NCBI GenBank assembly: GCA_037893245.1
Contig: JBAIAA010000409.1
Coordinates: forward strand, 1,169,001 to 1,233,000
Source of the DNA: Crossaster papposus
Taxonomy: Eukaryota > Echinodermata > Asteroidea > Velatida > Solasteridae
Length of the DNA stretch: 64,000 nt
Reading direction: 5' to 3'
Part shown: piece after piece, positions 47,423 through 58,685 of the stretch
Numbering within the stretch: the stretch's first letter is position 1
Layout of the letters: every line of letters starts with the position of its first letter
Translations under genes and position numbers: made by a program
Notes under the pieces: model-generated
What the model was told of the DNA's origin: nothing
Databases searched by the model: none
Seen by the model: the letters and a program-made list of their open reading frames with translations, nothing else

Positions 47423-47597
47423 GCCTTCGCACAGCGTTATTGTATCTGCAATGGGGATGTGATCAGGGCCTTTCAGAAACCAGATACCATCTTCATCTTA
47501 GCGTTTGCCATCATCATGCTGAATACTGACCTGCATAGTCCCAATGTGAAGCCAGAAAGACGCATGAAGCTGCCGGATTTCATAAAGAACCTCAGTG
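47423..47597 (+). CDS. IQSEC: IQSEC exon 6: Sec7 motif 2
   Basis: After the acceptor tttataacctag come 58 codons (1035-1092) plus one base, then [23 protein letters not shown] is followed by [20 protein letters not shown] (1054-1073) and [19 protein letters not shown], nearly identical to human IQSEC1. The [20 protein letters not shown] segment is Sec7 motif 2; with motif 1 it lines the hydrophobic groove that receives Arf switch 1. Downstream, the intron carries repeat R3 and a tRNA-derived SINE. Confidence 0.96.
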
Positions 47598-47899
47598 GTA
47601 AGTTAGTCACAACTAAGATCAAGACCTATTGTACAAGGTGACATTTTTAAACATTGGGGGAAAAAAAGTTACCAAATTTTACTTGACTGTTAGTGAATAT
47701 TACTATACCTGTATTATATATTCACGCTAGTATCCACGCACAGGGTAAATACGTGAGATTAGCGGGCAGGTTACCTGTTTCATAGTCAATGACGCGTTTT
47801 GGTTTACGATGCAATCTTGGTACTAGCACGCCGGTGTAGTACGCTCATGCGGATGCTCATGCCTAAGCTGGACGTTGAAAGATACCGGTAGCAGGGCAA

Positions 47900-48062
47900 T
47901 GTTAATCAGTGTTTTCCGAGCTCCTGAAATTGTAATGCAACTTTATGAAAACAAATATATACATAATGTGGTTTATTTTGGGTGGATATTCAATATTAGT
48001 TTCCCTCGGTATTGGTAGTTGACAAACTAGTTCCCAAGGCAAAACTAATATCTACTATCCGT
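47900..48062 (+). repeat. R3 repeat, second copy
   Basis: ctcctgaaattgtaatgcaa, ccctcggtattggtagttga; inverted motif aatattag(t) / aactaatatct around agttgacaaacta. Confidence 0.55.
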
Positions 48063-48307
48063 GTAAGGGCCCCGGGAAAATTTAGATTATAGATGCTCGG
48101 TGGTGCAATCTTGGGAACTTTCTGTGAACTTTTTCTTGACTTTTTGAGCTGAAAATGCGTGGAAATGTTTCCGTCACTATGGTACAGTAGTTAATGAATC
48201 ACGGTCAATCACAAGACTTAATGAACGAGAGGAACAACTTTAATGCAGCGAATAGTGCACGAGGTTAAAAACAAGAAGTCAGTGCCCAATGGGCACAAAA
48301 CAACACT

Positions 48308-48644
48308 GTGGAGGACCGTGGTCTCGTGGTCTGGAGCATTGAATTTGTAACTTGCAGGTAAAGCTACAGGTTGTGGGTTCGAGTCCGACCTGGCACTACA
48401 TGTACGGTGCGTGTGCTCTTGGGCACTCATTGCTTTCCCCCACCCAGGAGTAAATAGGTACATGTACCTTTGAGGACAGAGATGGTTATTGTGGTTGATT
48501 TAGCTGCCTTGCGCCGAAATGGCTGCATCGAGCTGTATACTCCTCAGGGAGCTGAGATGGAATTTGGAATGTTTCGTTGGCCCAAATATTAGGGATAATA
48601 GTAATGTAAAGCGCTATATAAAAAGCCGTTATTATTATTATTAA
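48308..48644 (+). mobile_element. tRNA-derived SINE
   Basis: Head: gtggtctcgtggtctggagc (A box) and gtgggttcgagtccgacctg (B box). Tail: taaagcgctatataaaaa followed by (ATT)n. The tail resembles the LINE-like tail found on many metazoan SINEs. Confidence 0.75.
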
Positions 48645-48747
48645 CAACACTCGCGAGAGGGCACTATAACACAACTGGCGCTCAAGTGTTAATGGGGAAA
48701 AGGGTGCCAGACTTTGTAACATGTGTTGGTTGTGTCTCTACCGGTAG

Positions 48748-48887
48748 GTATTGACGATGGCTGTGACATAGACCCCGAGCTTCTGCTTGGTATCTACAAT
48801 CGCATCCAGCATCGACCATTCCAGCCAGGACTGGACCATACAAGTATCGTCTTCAAGATTGAACAGAATATCACCGGCAATAGACCA
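48748..48887 (+). CDS. IQSEC: IQSEC exon 7: end of Sec7 and Sec7-PH linker
   Basis: Two bases complete Gly1093, followed by 46 codons (1094-1139): IDDGCDIDPELLLGIYNRIQ, matching human VDDGEDIPREMLMGIYERIR, then the linker towards the PH domain ending NITGNRP. It ends on a codon boundary before GTAAGT. The acceptor AG lies inside a TACCGGTAG motif (ctctaccggtag), one of the abundant dispersed palindromes of this genome. A complete T2 element begins only 51 bases downstream of the donor (48938). Confidence 0.94.
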
Positions 48888-49898
48888 GTAAGTATGGAGA
48901 CAAACACCAGATTGGATTTCTACTTTAACTCACCCACTTAACCAGTTCGTGCCGGGATTATTTTAACATGACCAAACCGAGGCGCGGGATTATTTTTAAC
49001 GAAACTCGATCCGAGGCGTGTTCAGGCCGATAGTACCGGGAAGCACACCCGCGCATTTCCGGCCTTGCTCGCTGCTGACAGACATTTCTGGCCTTGCTCG
49101 TGGCGTGTTTATGCGTCATCCGTTTTGAATCTGGAAAAAAACTTTGCGTTTACATACGTCATCCGGCGTGAACTGGTTAATTATCCACCAGTATTATTAT
49201 CAGTAATTTTTCTGCCTCTCAAAAAGTTGAACAAAATGGGAACAAAGCAAAAGGGTAACCAATTGCTGCAGGATTATTTTTCATTAACAATATTTGTTAT
49301 TCAGTCAATATTCTTGATGAAGCTGCACAGGAATAAGTCCAACTTTTGGTTGGACCTTCAGTCAAGCAGTTACAACAGCAATAGTTTATTTCCCGTCGAA
49401 TGAGGGTGATGTAACAACACTGTGTTCTAGGCATCAACTAGCAAAATCACATTTATTGAAGTAGCTTAGAAAACAATCAAATTGAATTTCTTGAGCTGTA
49501 GGGATGTGTAAACTTATGGAAATTGTTTTAGAATTTGTTATTAATCATACCCTCAAATATCCTATAAACAGCACCCTCGCACATTAAATAAAAGGCCTAT
49601 TGGTCAGACATCTTGAAATGTAGCTACATGTATTTCAAACAGATGAGTGTATTTGTACAAGCTTTTGGTGAAAATTGCAAAAATATGAGCATTACAATGA
49701 ACAGGAATAACAAATTTTACTTTTCACTAAAGGGAAAACAAAATATAGTTCATGTTCTATTGAGCCTGTTCAAATTAAAAACAAGCCCTGAATTTTTAGC
49801 TACATACCCTTTTGCAAAATAAAACCCCAAAACACAGCTAGATTGCTGTACCACAAGTAAGGTTTAAGAACTTTCCTATATGTTTGTCCACCTTGCAG
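48888..49898 (+). other. IQSEC: IQSEC intron 7
   Basis: T2 copy h at its start; the rest AT-rich without features. Confidence 0.85.
48938..49180 (-). mobile_element. T2 element, copy h
   Basis: ttaaccagttcgtgccggga to catccggcgtgaactggtta-A. Has TTTACATACGTC where copy a has TTTATACGTC, an extra four bases at a TA. Confidence 0.9.
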
Positions 49899-50018
49899 AT
49901 CTTAGCTGAGCCACATCGCCGTCTCGTCCGCGATTGCAGTTTGTCAGAGGTCTATGATCCCACCAAGAAGGACAAGAAACATCCCAGACACGTCTTTCTC
50001 TTTAATGATATGCTCATG
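49899..50018 (+). CDS. IQSEC: IQSEC exon 8: first strands of the PH domain
   Basis: Forty codons (1140-1179) between acceptor ccttgcag and donor GTATGC, both on codon boundaries. ILAEPHRRLVRDCSLSEVYD corresponds to human LSLPHRRLVCYCRLFEVPD, and RHVFLFNDMLM to REIFLFNDLLV. The PH domain of this family binds acidic phospholipids and allows membrane feedback on exchange activity. The Sec7-PH linker is shorter than in human IQSEC1, which has an extra GSLHPGLGCV-like stretch before LPHRRL. Confidence 0.94.
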
Positions 50019-50770
50019 GTATGCAGTCAAATCTTGAATTATTCATTTTATTTAACTTATTGATTTTATTTATTCATTCCGTGAAGTTGGGACACAAAGA
50101 GACATTTTGCTACATTTCTAGTTAATAATGCCATCTATCGACTGAATTATTTGAATATTTATCTCTGACATTCGTCTTGGATGTTGGACAGAATTGTGCA
50201 AAATTTGTACCATTCTAACATTAGTTTCCTGAGAAACTTGACATTTTATGACAAATTTAGTACTCCGATGTAACAGGAAGGACCATGTCTCTTTCACATC
50301 TTTTGTTGTTGTGTTGCAACATTTATTGTACAATCTGTCTCTGCATACTACATGTACCGGTACATGTACTAAACTATCACAAAATGAAACATAAACTACA
50401 AAGCGTATGTTGAAAAATATGCTCCAAGGTAACAGATGTCACACTAGTGTACACCATGCTAAACTGTTTCTAGTTACTGATTCACATGTATTTTAGGTAA
50501 AAGTAACAAACTTGAAGCTTGTAAGGGATCCGTTCTGTGTGTTTTACTTAAACATGCATAGACAAACGGATGTGTACAAGCAAGTACTGAAAATACCTCC
50601 CAACAGTTTCTGAACATACATGTACAGTGTAATAGGGACACCATTTTCCAACTTGGTGGAAGGACCCATGTACATTGTTTTCCTGATGGTAACACTGTCA
50701 ACACAAACTGTTATTTCAAATGAGCACTTACCGGTAGGGAGACAAAGTTTTTAGGTAATAAGGAGACAGT

Positions 50771-50990
50771 GACACTTAGGGAGACATTTCAGTGTCTCCC
50801 TAAGTGTCTAGCTACCGGTACCTTAACAAAATGATATTTGGGAGTTATTTTTGCTCTAGAACGACAGATTGGGGTCTAAATAGCATAAATCTCGAAGATC
50901 TTAGAGCAAAGGGTTAGGCTAAACAAGTTAGGACTGTTTTAAGTTTGTGGACATCCCTATGGGATTGTCTCCCTAAGTGTCGGTGTTTTT
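50771..50990. repeat. ACACTTAGGGAGACA inverted repeats
   Basis: gacacttagggagacat at the left, tgtctccctaagtgtc at 50792-50808 and again at 50968-50985. Outer copies could be termini of a small element; TACCGGTA flanks the first hairpin on both sides. Confidence 0.5.
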
Positions 50991-50995
50991 TTTAT

Positions 50996-51300
50996 ATTAT
51001 TATTATTATTATCATATATTTCTGGTAATGAAACTAAGAAACCCTCAAAAGCGCCAAAGGCACTGTAGCTCGCAAGCCTGAAGAAACCTGTAGAGAGTTA
51101 AGACAATGAGAAGAAGGTACAGTTTTTAGAGGTGGGAGGAAAACCCCAGAAGAATATCCTGGGGAAAACCCACGGAGTCAGGCAGGGACTGAAAACCCAA
51201 TCCACATATTGGCCAAGGGCCGGATTTGAAACCGGGTCAAAGTGGTGGAAGGCGAGGAAAGAACCGCTGCGCAAACCTAACTACCCTGTTAACCACCTCC
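50996..51300 (-). mobile_element. tRNA-derived SINE, antisense
   Basis: Read in reverse: head with gttaacagggtagttagg (A-box-like) and gacccggtttcaaatccgg (B-box-like), a body ggattgggttttcagtccct with ccaggatattcttctgggg, and an (ATA/ATT)n tail at 51000-51012. It ends about 17 bases before exon 9. Confidence 0.7.
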
Positions 51301-51317
51301 TATTATTTGCTATTAAG

Positions 51318-51414
51318 GTAACTAAACTCTACAAGAAGAAGACAGGGAGTATCTATGGCTTCAAGAAGGCCTTCCCACTGCACACGGCTTGCGTACTGGA
51401 TTTCTCCGCACAAT
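51318..51414 (+). CDS. IQSEC: IQSEC exon 9: middle strands of the PH domain
   Basis: Thirty-two codons (1180-1211) and one base: VTKLYKKKTGSIYGFKKAFP followed by LHTACVLDFSAQ, matching human [33 protein letters not shown]. The donor is GTAAGT. The acceptor is unusual: ctcctattatttgctattaag has a poor pyrimidine tract and an AAG end. The 3' end of the upstream intron is made of an antisense SINE that stops about 17 bases before the exon. A good branch-point match, ctgttaac, lies at 51286-51293 inside the SINE. Confidence 0.93.
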
Positions 51415-51452
51415 GTAAGTGGCTCTATTCTTTTAAAAAGGATGTCTGGTAT

Positions 51453-51850
51453 TTAAAGGTAGGATACACCATTGGCAGATATCAAAATATCTTACTACCA
51501 AATTATTAAAAAATATCTTACTGATTTGAAAGTAAATAATGATTGTAGACATTCAGCAAAATGATTGCGCTAGATCGCTATATATCCTGTAATATATTTT
51601 TTTTAAAGTCGCGATTATATTTGTTTAGCTGTAGGGATATGTAAATAAAGAAGGGAAAAACAAGAACAACATAAGAACCACCGCCCGACGCCGGTTGAAA
51701 ACGAACACAGTTTTTCTTGCCTTTCTCGGCATTTATGATTATAAAATTTTGAACAGGTCAGTTAAACGATATTTACTATAAAATACAACATCCCAAATCC
51801 ACCCATTCCTGACAATTCAAGCAATTACCAATGGTGTATCCTACTTTTAA
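51453..51850 (+). mobile_element. T1 element
   Basis: ttaaaggtaggatacacc to caatggtgtatcctactttta-A, 38 bases downstream of exon 9. Confidence 0.88.
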
Positions 51851-52104
51851 ACACTCTCCAACTCTTTACTTTAAAAATGAAAACACAGTGGTTTGTTCAT
51901 TATGTACAAGTCTTTATTATATTGTAAAAGCAAGTCTTGTTTTGAGAGTAAAATACATAAATGTAGCATGACGAGGTAAACTAACAAGCTAAATCTATTT
52001 ATTAATTTAACGGTTCAATATCTCCTTCTGTACAGATAAAATCCATACGATTATAACCAGACAAACATGTGAATCGACACCTTAAGTACATTGCACATTT
52101 TGAA

Positions 52105-52610
52105 ATTTGACCGGAGAATGGAAAGTTCTTTTCACGCTTTTACTTTTCCCAGGAAATTCAATTTTATTTCACAAAATGTGAAGAAAACAAATTTACCCAA
52201 TGTGGGGAAAATCTTCTCACACAAATGGAAAAAAAATTGTGCACGTCTTTCCACAAAAGTACAACCTTTTCACATCGGGGACAAAATATCCAGCACGATA
52301 CTAGACCGGGGGACTTCCCCCTTAGTCCCCCATACCTATACACTCTCTAGATTATTATTTTCTAAGGTACCCCCCCCCCCCCCCCCCCTCCTAAAAACCT
52401 AAAAAGAATTCCTGATAAACCACAACATTCCGCAAGCACAATGACCATCTCCAAGAAGGAAGGGGGGGGGGGGGGGGGGTCTCTTCGGCCCATATTTTGG
52501 TTTATATGGGGGAAAATGTGCGTGTGAAATGGCATGATGGGAATGCAAATTCCTCTCACACAATTTTCCTTTCCCATTCGCAATGTTAACACTTTCAATT
52601 GCAGCGTACT
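52105..52610. repeat. TTTCACA-rich repeat, copy 3, with C and G runs
   Basis: ttctttt­cac-type left part and a mirrored right part (cacacaattttcctttccca). The middle holds a C19-type run (52369-52388) and a G18-type run (52461-52479) that could pair. Confidence 0.45.
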
Positions 52611-53097
52611 GCACACTAGACAACAAGATGGGTTCTAAATGCCGTATTTTGCATAATTGAAGTACATTTCAATGACCCTACACATCAGCAATGAAAGGCT
52701 GAAACACTTCACTCTCACTAATCAAAAATGGTGTTTTTTTTATCTCAACTGCTTGGACCATCTGTCCAGCTAGGGCAATGTACGGTATTTACCGATGTAT
52801 TGTAGATTACAACAGATTGAAATCTGGGTCTCCTTGAAATGACTAAAACTTCATTTTGCATTTAATCATGTCCTTTTATCAGAACGGAAAACAGATGCTA
52901 CTTCAATTCCCAGAATTTTGCTTTATGGTTTTTTAATATTAGTAAAGATGTTAATAAACGGTGCAGACCTCTTTCGTAGATGAAATTATCATTGAATTTT
53001 TTTGTTTTTGTGCGTAGGTTTGACCTCATTAAGTTTTATTGGGACTTATTTTGGCAAAGTACAAGTTAAATTAAGAGCATTCTTGCCTGTTATTTAG

Positions 53098-53311
53098 TTT
53101 TTCCGGAATTCAAAATGGATGACAGATAAACACGTCACGATCAAGGCCGGAAATATTTACCGACTGGCTCGCAGCGAGCAAAGTCCGGAAATGTTAGTGT
53201 GTGCTACCCACAGATACCGGGCTGAACCCGTCTCGGATCGAGGTTTGTGAAAAACAATCCCGCGCCTAGGCCAAGTCAATGTCAAAATAATTCTGGCGCG
53301 AACAAGTTCAA
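53098..53311 (+). mobile_element. T2 element, old diverged copy i
   Basis: ttccggaattcaaaatggat, cggaaatgttagtgtgtgct, aataattctggcgcgaacaa; termini no longer TTAA. Confidence 0.65.
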
Positions 53312-53330
53312 TTTCTTAATTGGATTATCC

Positions 53331-53620
53331 TCATTTTAGACAGGAACTGGGTAGAGATTTAAATGAGGGTTCTCAGGTATTAGAAAAGAGGATACAATTA
53401 TCCTTGCAATGCTGTTTGTTTCGCTTCATTCAAACATTTCATTAAGTTATAGCTGTTCAAAATTTCTCATTGATCAACAGTCGCAAAAATAAAATATTGA
53501 GAAAAATGTCAATTGTTTTTTTATTTAAAACACTTTTATTCTACTACTCCATACTATTTCTTCACAAAATATAGTTAGTAGGCCTACCAAAGATTACAAA
53601 TATCAATAAATGGATGCTTT
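53331..53620 (+). repeat. R2 repeat, partial, abutting the exon 10 acceptor
   Basis: Aligns with 59187-59560 through ggaactgggtagag, gggttctcagg, tgcaatgctgtttgtttcgc and ccaaagattacaaatatcaa. Lacks the right terminus; the exon 10 acceptor stands where R2 has attttgcag. Confidence 0.7.
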
Positions 53621-53633
53621 TGTCTTGTTGCAG

Positions 53634-53786
53634 ATTATCCCCATGGGATCCGCCTGGTAGCGGCCATGAACAACCGGACGCTTATAACCTTCTGTGCCAA
53701 CTCCCAGGAAGAGAAGATGAAATTTGTGGCTGATCTGAGGGAGACAGTCTGTGAGGTCAATGAGATGGAGGACATTAGAATAGGAG
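53634..53786 (+). CDS. IQSEC: IQSEC exon 10: end of the PH domain
   Basis: Two bases complete Tyr1212, then 50 codons and one base. YYPHGIRLVAAMNNRTLITF matches human YYPNGIRLTSSVPGADIKVLINF, and KMKFVADLRETVCEVNEMED matches KKFTDDLRESIAEVQEME, the C-terminal helix of the PH domain. The donor gag/GTTGGT is weaker than the others, but the next GT would break the frame with exon 11. The acceptor tgtcttgttgcag directly abuts a partial R2 repeat (about 53331-53620). Confidence 0.94.
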
Positions 53787-53811
53787 GTTGGTACACGCGC
53801 TATAATATGTG

Positions 53812-53885
53812 AATATTCATGAAGTATGGATATTCATGAAGTATGGATATTCATGAGTATGACTATTCATGAGTATGACTATTGA
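53812..53885 (+). repeat. Tandem ATTCATGAAGTATGGAT repeat
   Basis: Two units of attcatgaagtatggat and two of attcatgagtatgact, starting 25 bases after exon 10. Confidence 0.8.
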
Positions 53886-54088
53886 TGGTCAATGTATACT
53901 CATAAAGATATTTGTGTCCAATAACCATTTTCATCCTAAGGAAGCTGATCTCTTCGGAATGGTGGTCCATTTTGCATCCTTGGGTGTAGTAGAGCAGCTT
54001 TATTGTCTCAATGACAGCATGTCCTCTGAGAATCAGCACTGTTTTTACAAGGTTTTTTGTTCTTAAAAAATGCAAACAGTTTTAGCTA

Positions 54089-54406
54089 TTAAAGGTAGTA
54101 TACACCATTGGTCATTGCTTGAATTATCATGAATGAGTAGATTTGGGGGGTTGTATTTATAGTAAATATCGTTTAACTGAGCTGTCCGAAGTTTTAGAAT
54201 CATGGATGCCGAGAAAAGAACGAAAAACAGCGGGTTTTTTCAACCGGCGTCGAGCAGTTATTCTTATGTTATCTTTGTTTTTTCGCGATCGCAATCATTT
54301 TGCTGGATGCCCAGAATCAACATTTACTTTCAGATGAGTAGAATATTTCTTATTAATTCGGTAGTAAATATTTTCGATATCTGCAAATGGTGTATACTAC
54401 CTTTAA
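54089..54406 (-). mobile_element. T1 element, sharing a TTAA with T4
   Basis: ttaaaggtagtatacaccat to aatggtgtatactaccttta-A; same GTATAC subtype as 23182-23571. Confidence 0.88.
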
Positions 54407-54762
54407 AGGGATCGTGTACGTTTGGTAATTACTCAAAAAATGTATGGCAATAAAAACTTACTTGGTAAGAAGTACAGCAGTTTTGAATAGTATAATGCAT
54501 GTTTAGAAACTTTTAACTTCGAAGTACTGCGGTTATGAAAACAATTTGAATCTGAGAAGTGTTACTGCAGTGACGTTTCTCAGATTGTTTATTCCAATGC
54601 AGATTATTCTTTCTGCGTAGACATAACCGCTCCTAATATTCGGCAATATCTTAAAATCGCTAACACCTTTTGAAATGAAATTTGTACAGGTTAGTTTTAT
54701 GGTGTATATAGGATTGAAACAAACAGTGGGTTCCAATTACCAAACGTATACGATCCCTTTAA
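54403..54762. mobile_element. T4 miniature TTAA element
   Basis: TTAAAGGGATCGTGTACGTT at the left, AACGTATACGATCCCTTTAA at the right; inverted repeats extend to TTTGGTAATT with one or two mismatches. Its left TTAA is the right TTAA of the T1 element. Confidence 0.88.
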
Positions 54763-55510
54763 ATATTTACTCATCCTGCGAGAGTAAATGTTGGCAAGGG
54801 GTGTGCATTTACGGGTAATTTTGGAACCGGGTACCCGAATAAAAACAAGACGGGTACCCAGTTACCCATTAACAAATCTAACAAATAAAAAATAAAAATT
54901 AAATTAAAACTTTTAAATTACACTAACTTTGACTATCTCTCTATTTTTGAAAAGGGTGTACAAGTAAAAAAAAATGTGTTAATTGCCTAAAACAATAGTT
55001 ATGAACTGCATGCTTATACAATAACAAGTCTCATTGTCATACTGCATACTCATTTCTTTTTGTACCTTCTAACGATTCTAAACACTGTTGCATAACATCA
55101 CACTGTTAACCACCATTGACAGTCTTTGCATTTGATCACCAGTCATTTCTGCATTATGTATGGCCTGATTTCATCCTGGCACCCTGACTTATTTTCCTTG
55201 GATGCCACTACGTATACACTACCAATTATTGTAGCTTTCCCTTGTCTGACCTCGGCATCACAGAGTTTTGTACACTGTGGGCATGTATGTTTATTATGTT
55301 GAATATTTGTGTAATGTTAGTGCACTTGAACTTTGTGGAATAGATGGAACCCCGACTTCTTTCTGTGATTTTCAAGTAGCTGTCTAGGCACAAGACATGT
55401 GAGATGCACTAAGTGACTTCCTCAATAATAATCCAGAATACACGAATAACCAGACGAAATAGATTCAGTCAAATGTTGTGAGCTGACAAAATATGATGAA
55501 TGTACATGTA

Positions 55511-56196
55511 TAGGCCTTTTCACACTATCTCTGTATCAAACCGTGTTAAAACCAACCCGGATCCAACCCGGTTCAGCTTGGGTTGTTTTTCGACACGGAT
55601 CTCGGAGACGCAACGTTCACACTGTTCATGCCGTGAACCAGCCGCTAGTGAACGTGTAACGTTCAATCCGGCTAGGGCTGCCGTGCATTCACACTAAGAG
55701 ATTCTCAGATATTTTCGTGAACACCTTGTTATTTCATGTCGTGCCGTCCAGTTGCGACTGAATTGCAGCGTCCGACTAAATCACTAACTTCTTCGTCTTT
55801 TCTTCAGCTTTATTTTCAGACTTTTTAGGACCCGTTTTTTGAACGAAATTTAAGTGAAATTGCTGTTGGAGTTTGGTAAAGAACCATGTGTGTGCATGCA
55901 CAAAATGTGTGTGCACATTTTTGACAATGGCACACCGGCCGAACAAGTGATTGTTTACTATTGACCTTTGTACCCAGGTCAGATTTCCGTAGAATTTCGC
56001 GCCACACAACTCAACACGGATCGGCGGTAAGTGAATTCAACTCGGGGCAATACACACTACCTTTTTCAACACGGTTCACGCCAACAAATGCAATTTCAAT
56101 CCGGGTTGAGATTTTCAACCCTTGGTCCTTGCCAAAAAATGTTGGGGTTGGTATCGGTTCCAACCCCAAGGTCTTGGACAGTGTGAAAAGGCCTTA
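55511..56196. mobile_element. Inverted-repeat element TAGGCCTTTTCACACT
   Basis: taggccttttcacactatct at the left, agtgtgaaaaggcctta at the right; internal caacccgg / ccgggttg and accaacccgg repeats. Non-autonomous; superfamily uncertain. Confidence 0.75.
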
Positions 56197-56400
56197 ATAC
56201 AACCTACAATGAAACCATAGTAGTGTAGTGTTGCATTGCTATTGCTCCACTTGTAGGACCATTTTATATTCTCTTTTCCTTAAAATAAGAGATTTAGGCT
56301 ACATTGTGAGCTGATCTTTGTAACAATTTTATTTCTTAAAGTTAATTTCAAAGATGACTTTCTATCTAAAACCAATCTATTAATTCATTCATTTGGTTTA

Positions 56401-56703
56401 TTAAAGGTATAGGATACACCATTGGTAATTGCTTGCATGATCATGAATGGGTGGATTTGGGAGGTTGTATTTTATAGGTAAAATCGTTTAACTGACCTGT
56501 TTGAAGTTTTACAATCATGCTTGTTGATAAAAGCAAGAAAAATTACGTTTGTTTTCAACTGGCGTCAGGCAGTAATTATTATGGTTTTTTTTTGGATATC
56601 TATACAGGATATCTAGGATATATTACAGGATATCTAGCGCAATAATTTCTTAATTAGGTAGTACATTTTTTTTGATAACTGCAAATGGTGTATCCTGCCT
56701 TTA
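56401..56703 (-). mobile_element. T1 element
   Basis: ttaaaggtataggatacacc to gcaaatggtgtatcctgcct. Middle shortened; an extra TA next to the left GGTA. Confidence 0.82.
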
Positions 56704-57374
56704 TTCTAACGAATGCTTGTGGACACAGTATTCACTGGTACTTGTGTCGGTATTAAGCACTCGATACTCAATGCAAATTTTCTTATAAACTTATCTTCAA
56801 GCAATTCGAAAAGAATTCCACATTTACATGTATATCACCGAGTGTTGTAATCTTGGAATTAGAAGGTTGTGTCATTCAACCAGTTCTGAATATCTGGCCT
56901 CATGAGCAGGAGATAATTGATTGAGTTCCAGTGAAATTAGGCCCGTTTATTTTGGAACCTTACAACTGTCCAGTGACAAAGTACATGTAGTATTTGTCGC
57001 TCCATACAATGCCTGGACTTTAATTTCTGACGGAATGAACCCATTGATTGCATCCGATACTGTGTACCCATTTACGACCTGAGCCTGTCAATCCTGATTT
57101 GAATCAGTCAGTTACTTTTGCATTTTGTTTTCTTGCCTCCCCCTCCCCCCTCCTACCTCCTTTACCATGCTTCCTTTAGTTTACCCCCCAAGGGAAATGT
57201 GCCCCTGGGAAGGTATGTATCCTTGGTGCGAGACACCACACTATATGATTGCTACGTGTATTGGTTGCTACCCTCACTCTTGCTACACGGAAGTCCAAAC
57301 CGTTTGTGTTATTTGCACGAGGTGTTTTGTAGATCTGTACTAATTGTGGTGTATTAATGCACGTTGTTCCCAGC

Positions 57375-57596
57375 TTAACCCTAACGTGCCTGAATCCATC
57401 AAAATCCATTCCCTGTTTTGGAAGAGTTCGGTGGATTCGGGATACCTCTTTATTAAACAAACTGTAGGATTTGTACGGTACTGCCAAATGGGATTTGAGG
57501 TGATGGATTTTGAAGATTCTATAGAGAAACACTGCCAAATATATTTGCCAGGATGGGTTCGGTTCCTAGTCTATTACACTAGGGAGTTAGGGTTAA
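57375..57596. mobile_element. T6-type element with CCCTAAC termini
   Basis: TTAACCCTAACGTGCC at the left and ACTAGGGAGTTAGGGTTAA at the right, TTAA outside. A related gggttagggttaaa end lies at 57917-57931, and ggattcggga / ggattcagga units repeat between. Confidence 0.5.
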
Positions 57597-58685
57597 AATT
57601 GACGGCTTCAACAGAACTCACCCAAAGACCGTGATCCAAGTTTCATCCAACTGGACATCGGGAGTTATTGATTCTCTAGCAAATAATCCAAAGGAATCGG
57701 TAAATAAAAAATAAAAAGGGAAACAAAATAATAGGTACATGGTATCCTGAGTCAGTCAGAACCCATCATATTTTTGCTGGTGTATTGTTGATGGATTCAG
57801 GATTTCTCCAGATAGTATACTAGTGGATTCTGATGGACTCGGGACACCAGCAGTTTTTGCATGACCAACTTGATGGACTTTTGCGGATTCAGGACACTTT
57901 TTAGTAAAAAGCAAGGGGTTAGGGTTAAAGTGGGTTTTGGTGGATGCCACATATTGTTTGCTAATATTTTGGGGGCGGTTCAATTCTTAAATGGGGTGTT
58001 GGAACCTAACTATTGGGACTGGGGCATTCATCAGTTTTGCCGGCAACTGAAAAACTGACAGTTTGTGGAGTGACTGATTTGTTTGTGTGTACAAATTTCT
58101 TGTATTTAACCCACTCTACAATAACACTTGTGGTCATTCTCTCTACAGAAATCAGTTTGGGTCGCGTGTACAGGAAGCAAATGAGCATGTTTTGCTCGCC
58201 AACATGTAATATACCGTACCTTGTCTCAAAAATATGTTGTAGAAATTTTTGTTTTAGTTAATTCAAAAAAAATATTAACAGAATATTAGGCAATCAGCCT
58301 TGGGGGTTGGTCGGTATCAAATGAGGTGAATAATGCTAAGGGTGATTTTTGGCAAGGTACTAGTATGCACCCCTGTAGTTGGAAAATATGTAGTTGGAAA
58401 ATTAGTTAATTTTAAATTAATCCATAGCACCCAAAGACCTGCCAACGTTCACTCTGCAATGCTATTACATTTAACATCGCTATGAGCATTACTCCTCTCG
58501 ATTATTTTATACCGATGGCCCAATTTTTGAACTTTTTGAACTTTTTGAACCGAGGCCGATGGCTTAAATCATGGCAAAATAAATAATTATTTTCCCATCG
58601 TGTCGAATTAACACACTTCTGATATTAATTTTGTTTTTGTTTTTCATTTTAATTTAAACAAGTAAGCAAAAATGTGTGGGGTTCC

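Larger units (their letters stand above)
47598..48747 (+). other. IQSEC: IQSEC intron 6
   Basis: Contains R3 (47900-48062) and a SINE (48308-48644); ends in ctctaccggtag. Confidence 0.85.
50019..51317 (+). other. IQSEC: IQSEC intron 8
   Basis: Contains a TACCGGTACATGTA at 50354, an inverted-repeat segment (50771-50990) and an antisense SINE reaching the acceptor region. Confidence 0.85.
51415..53633 (+). other. IQSEC: IQSEC intron 9
   Basis: T1 (51453), a TTTCACA-rich repeat with C and G runs (52105-52610), a diverged T2 (53098) and R2 (53331) up to the acceptor. Confidence 0.85.
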
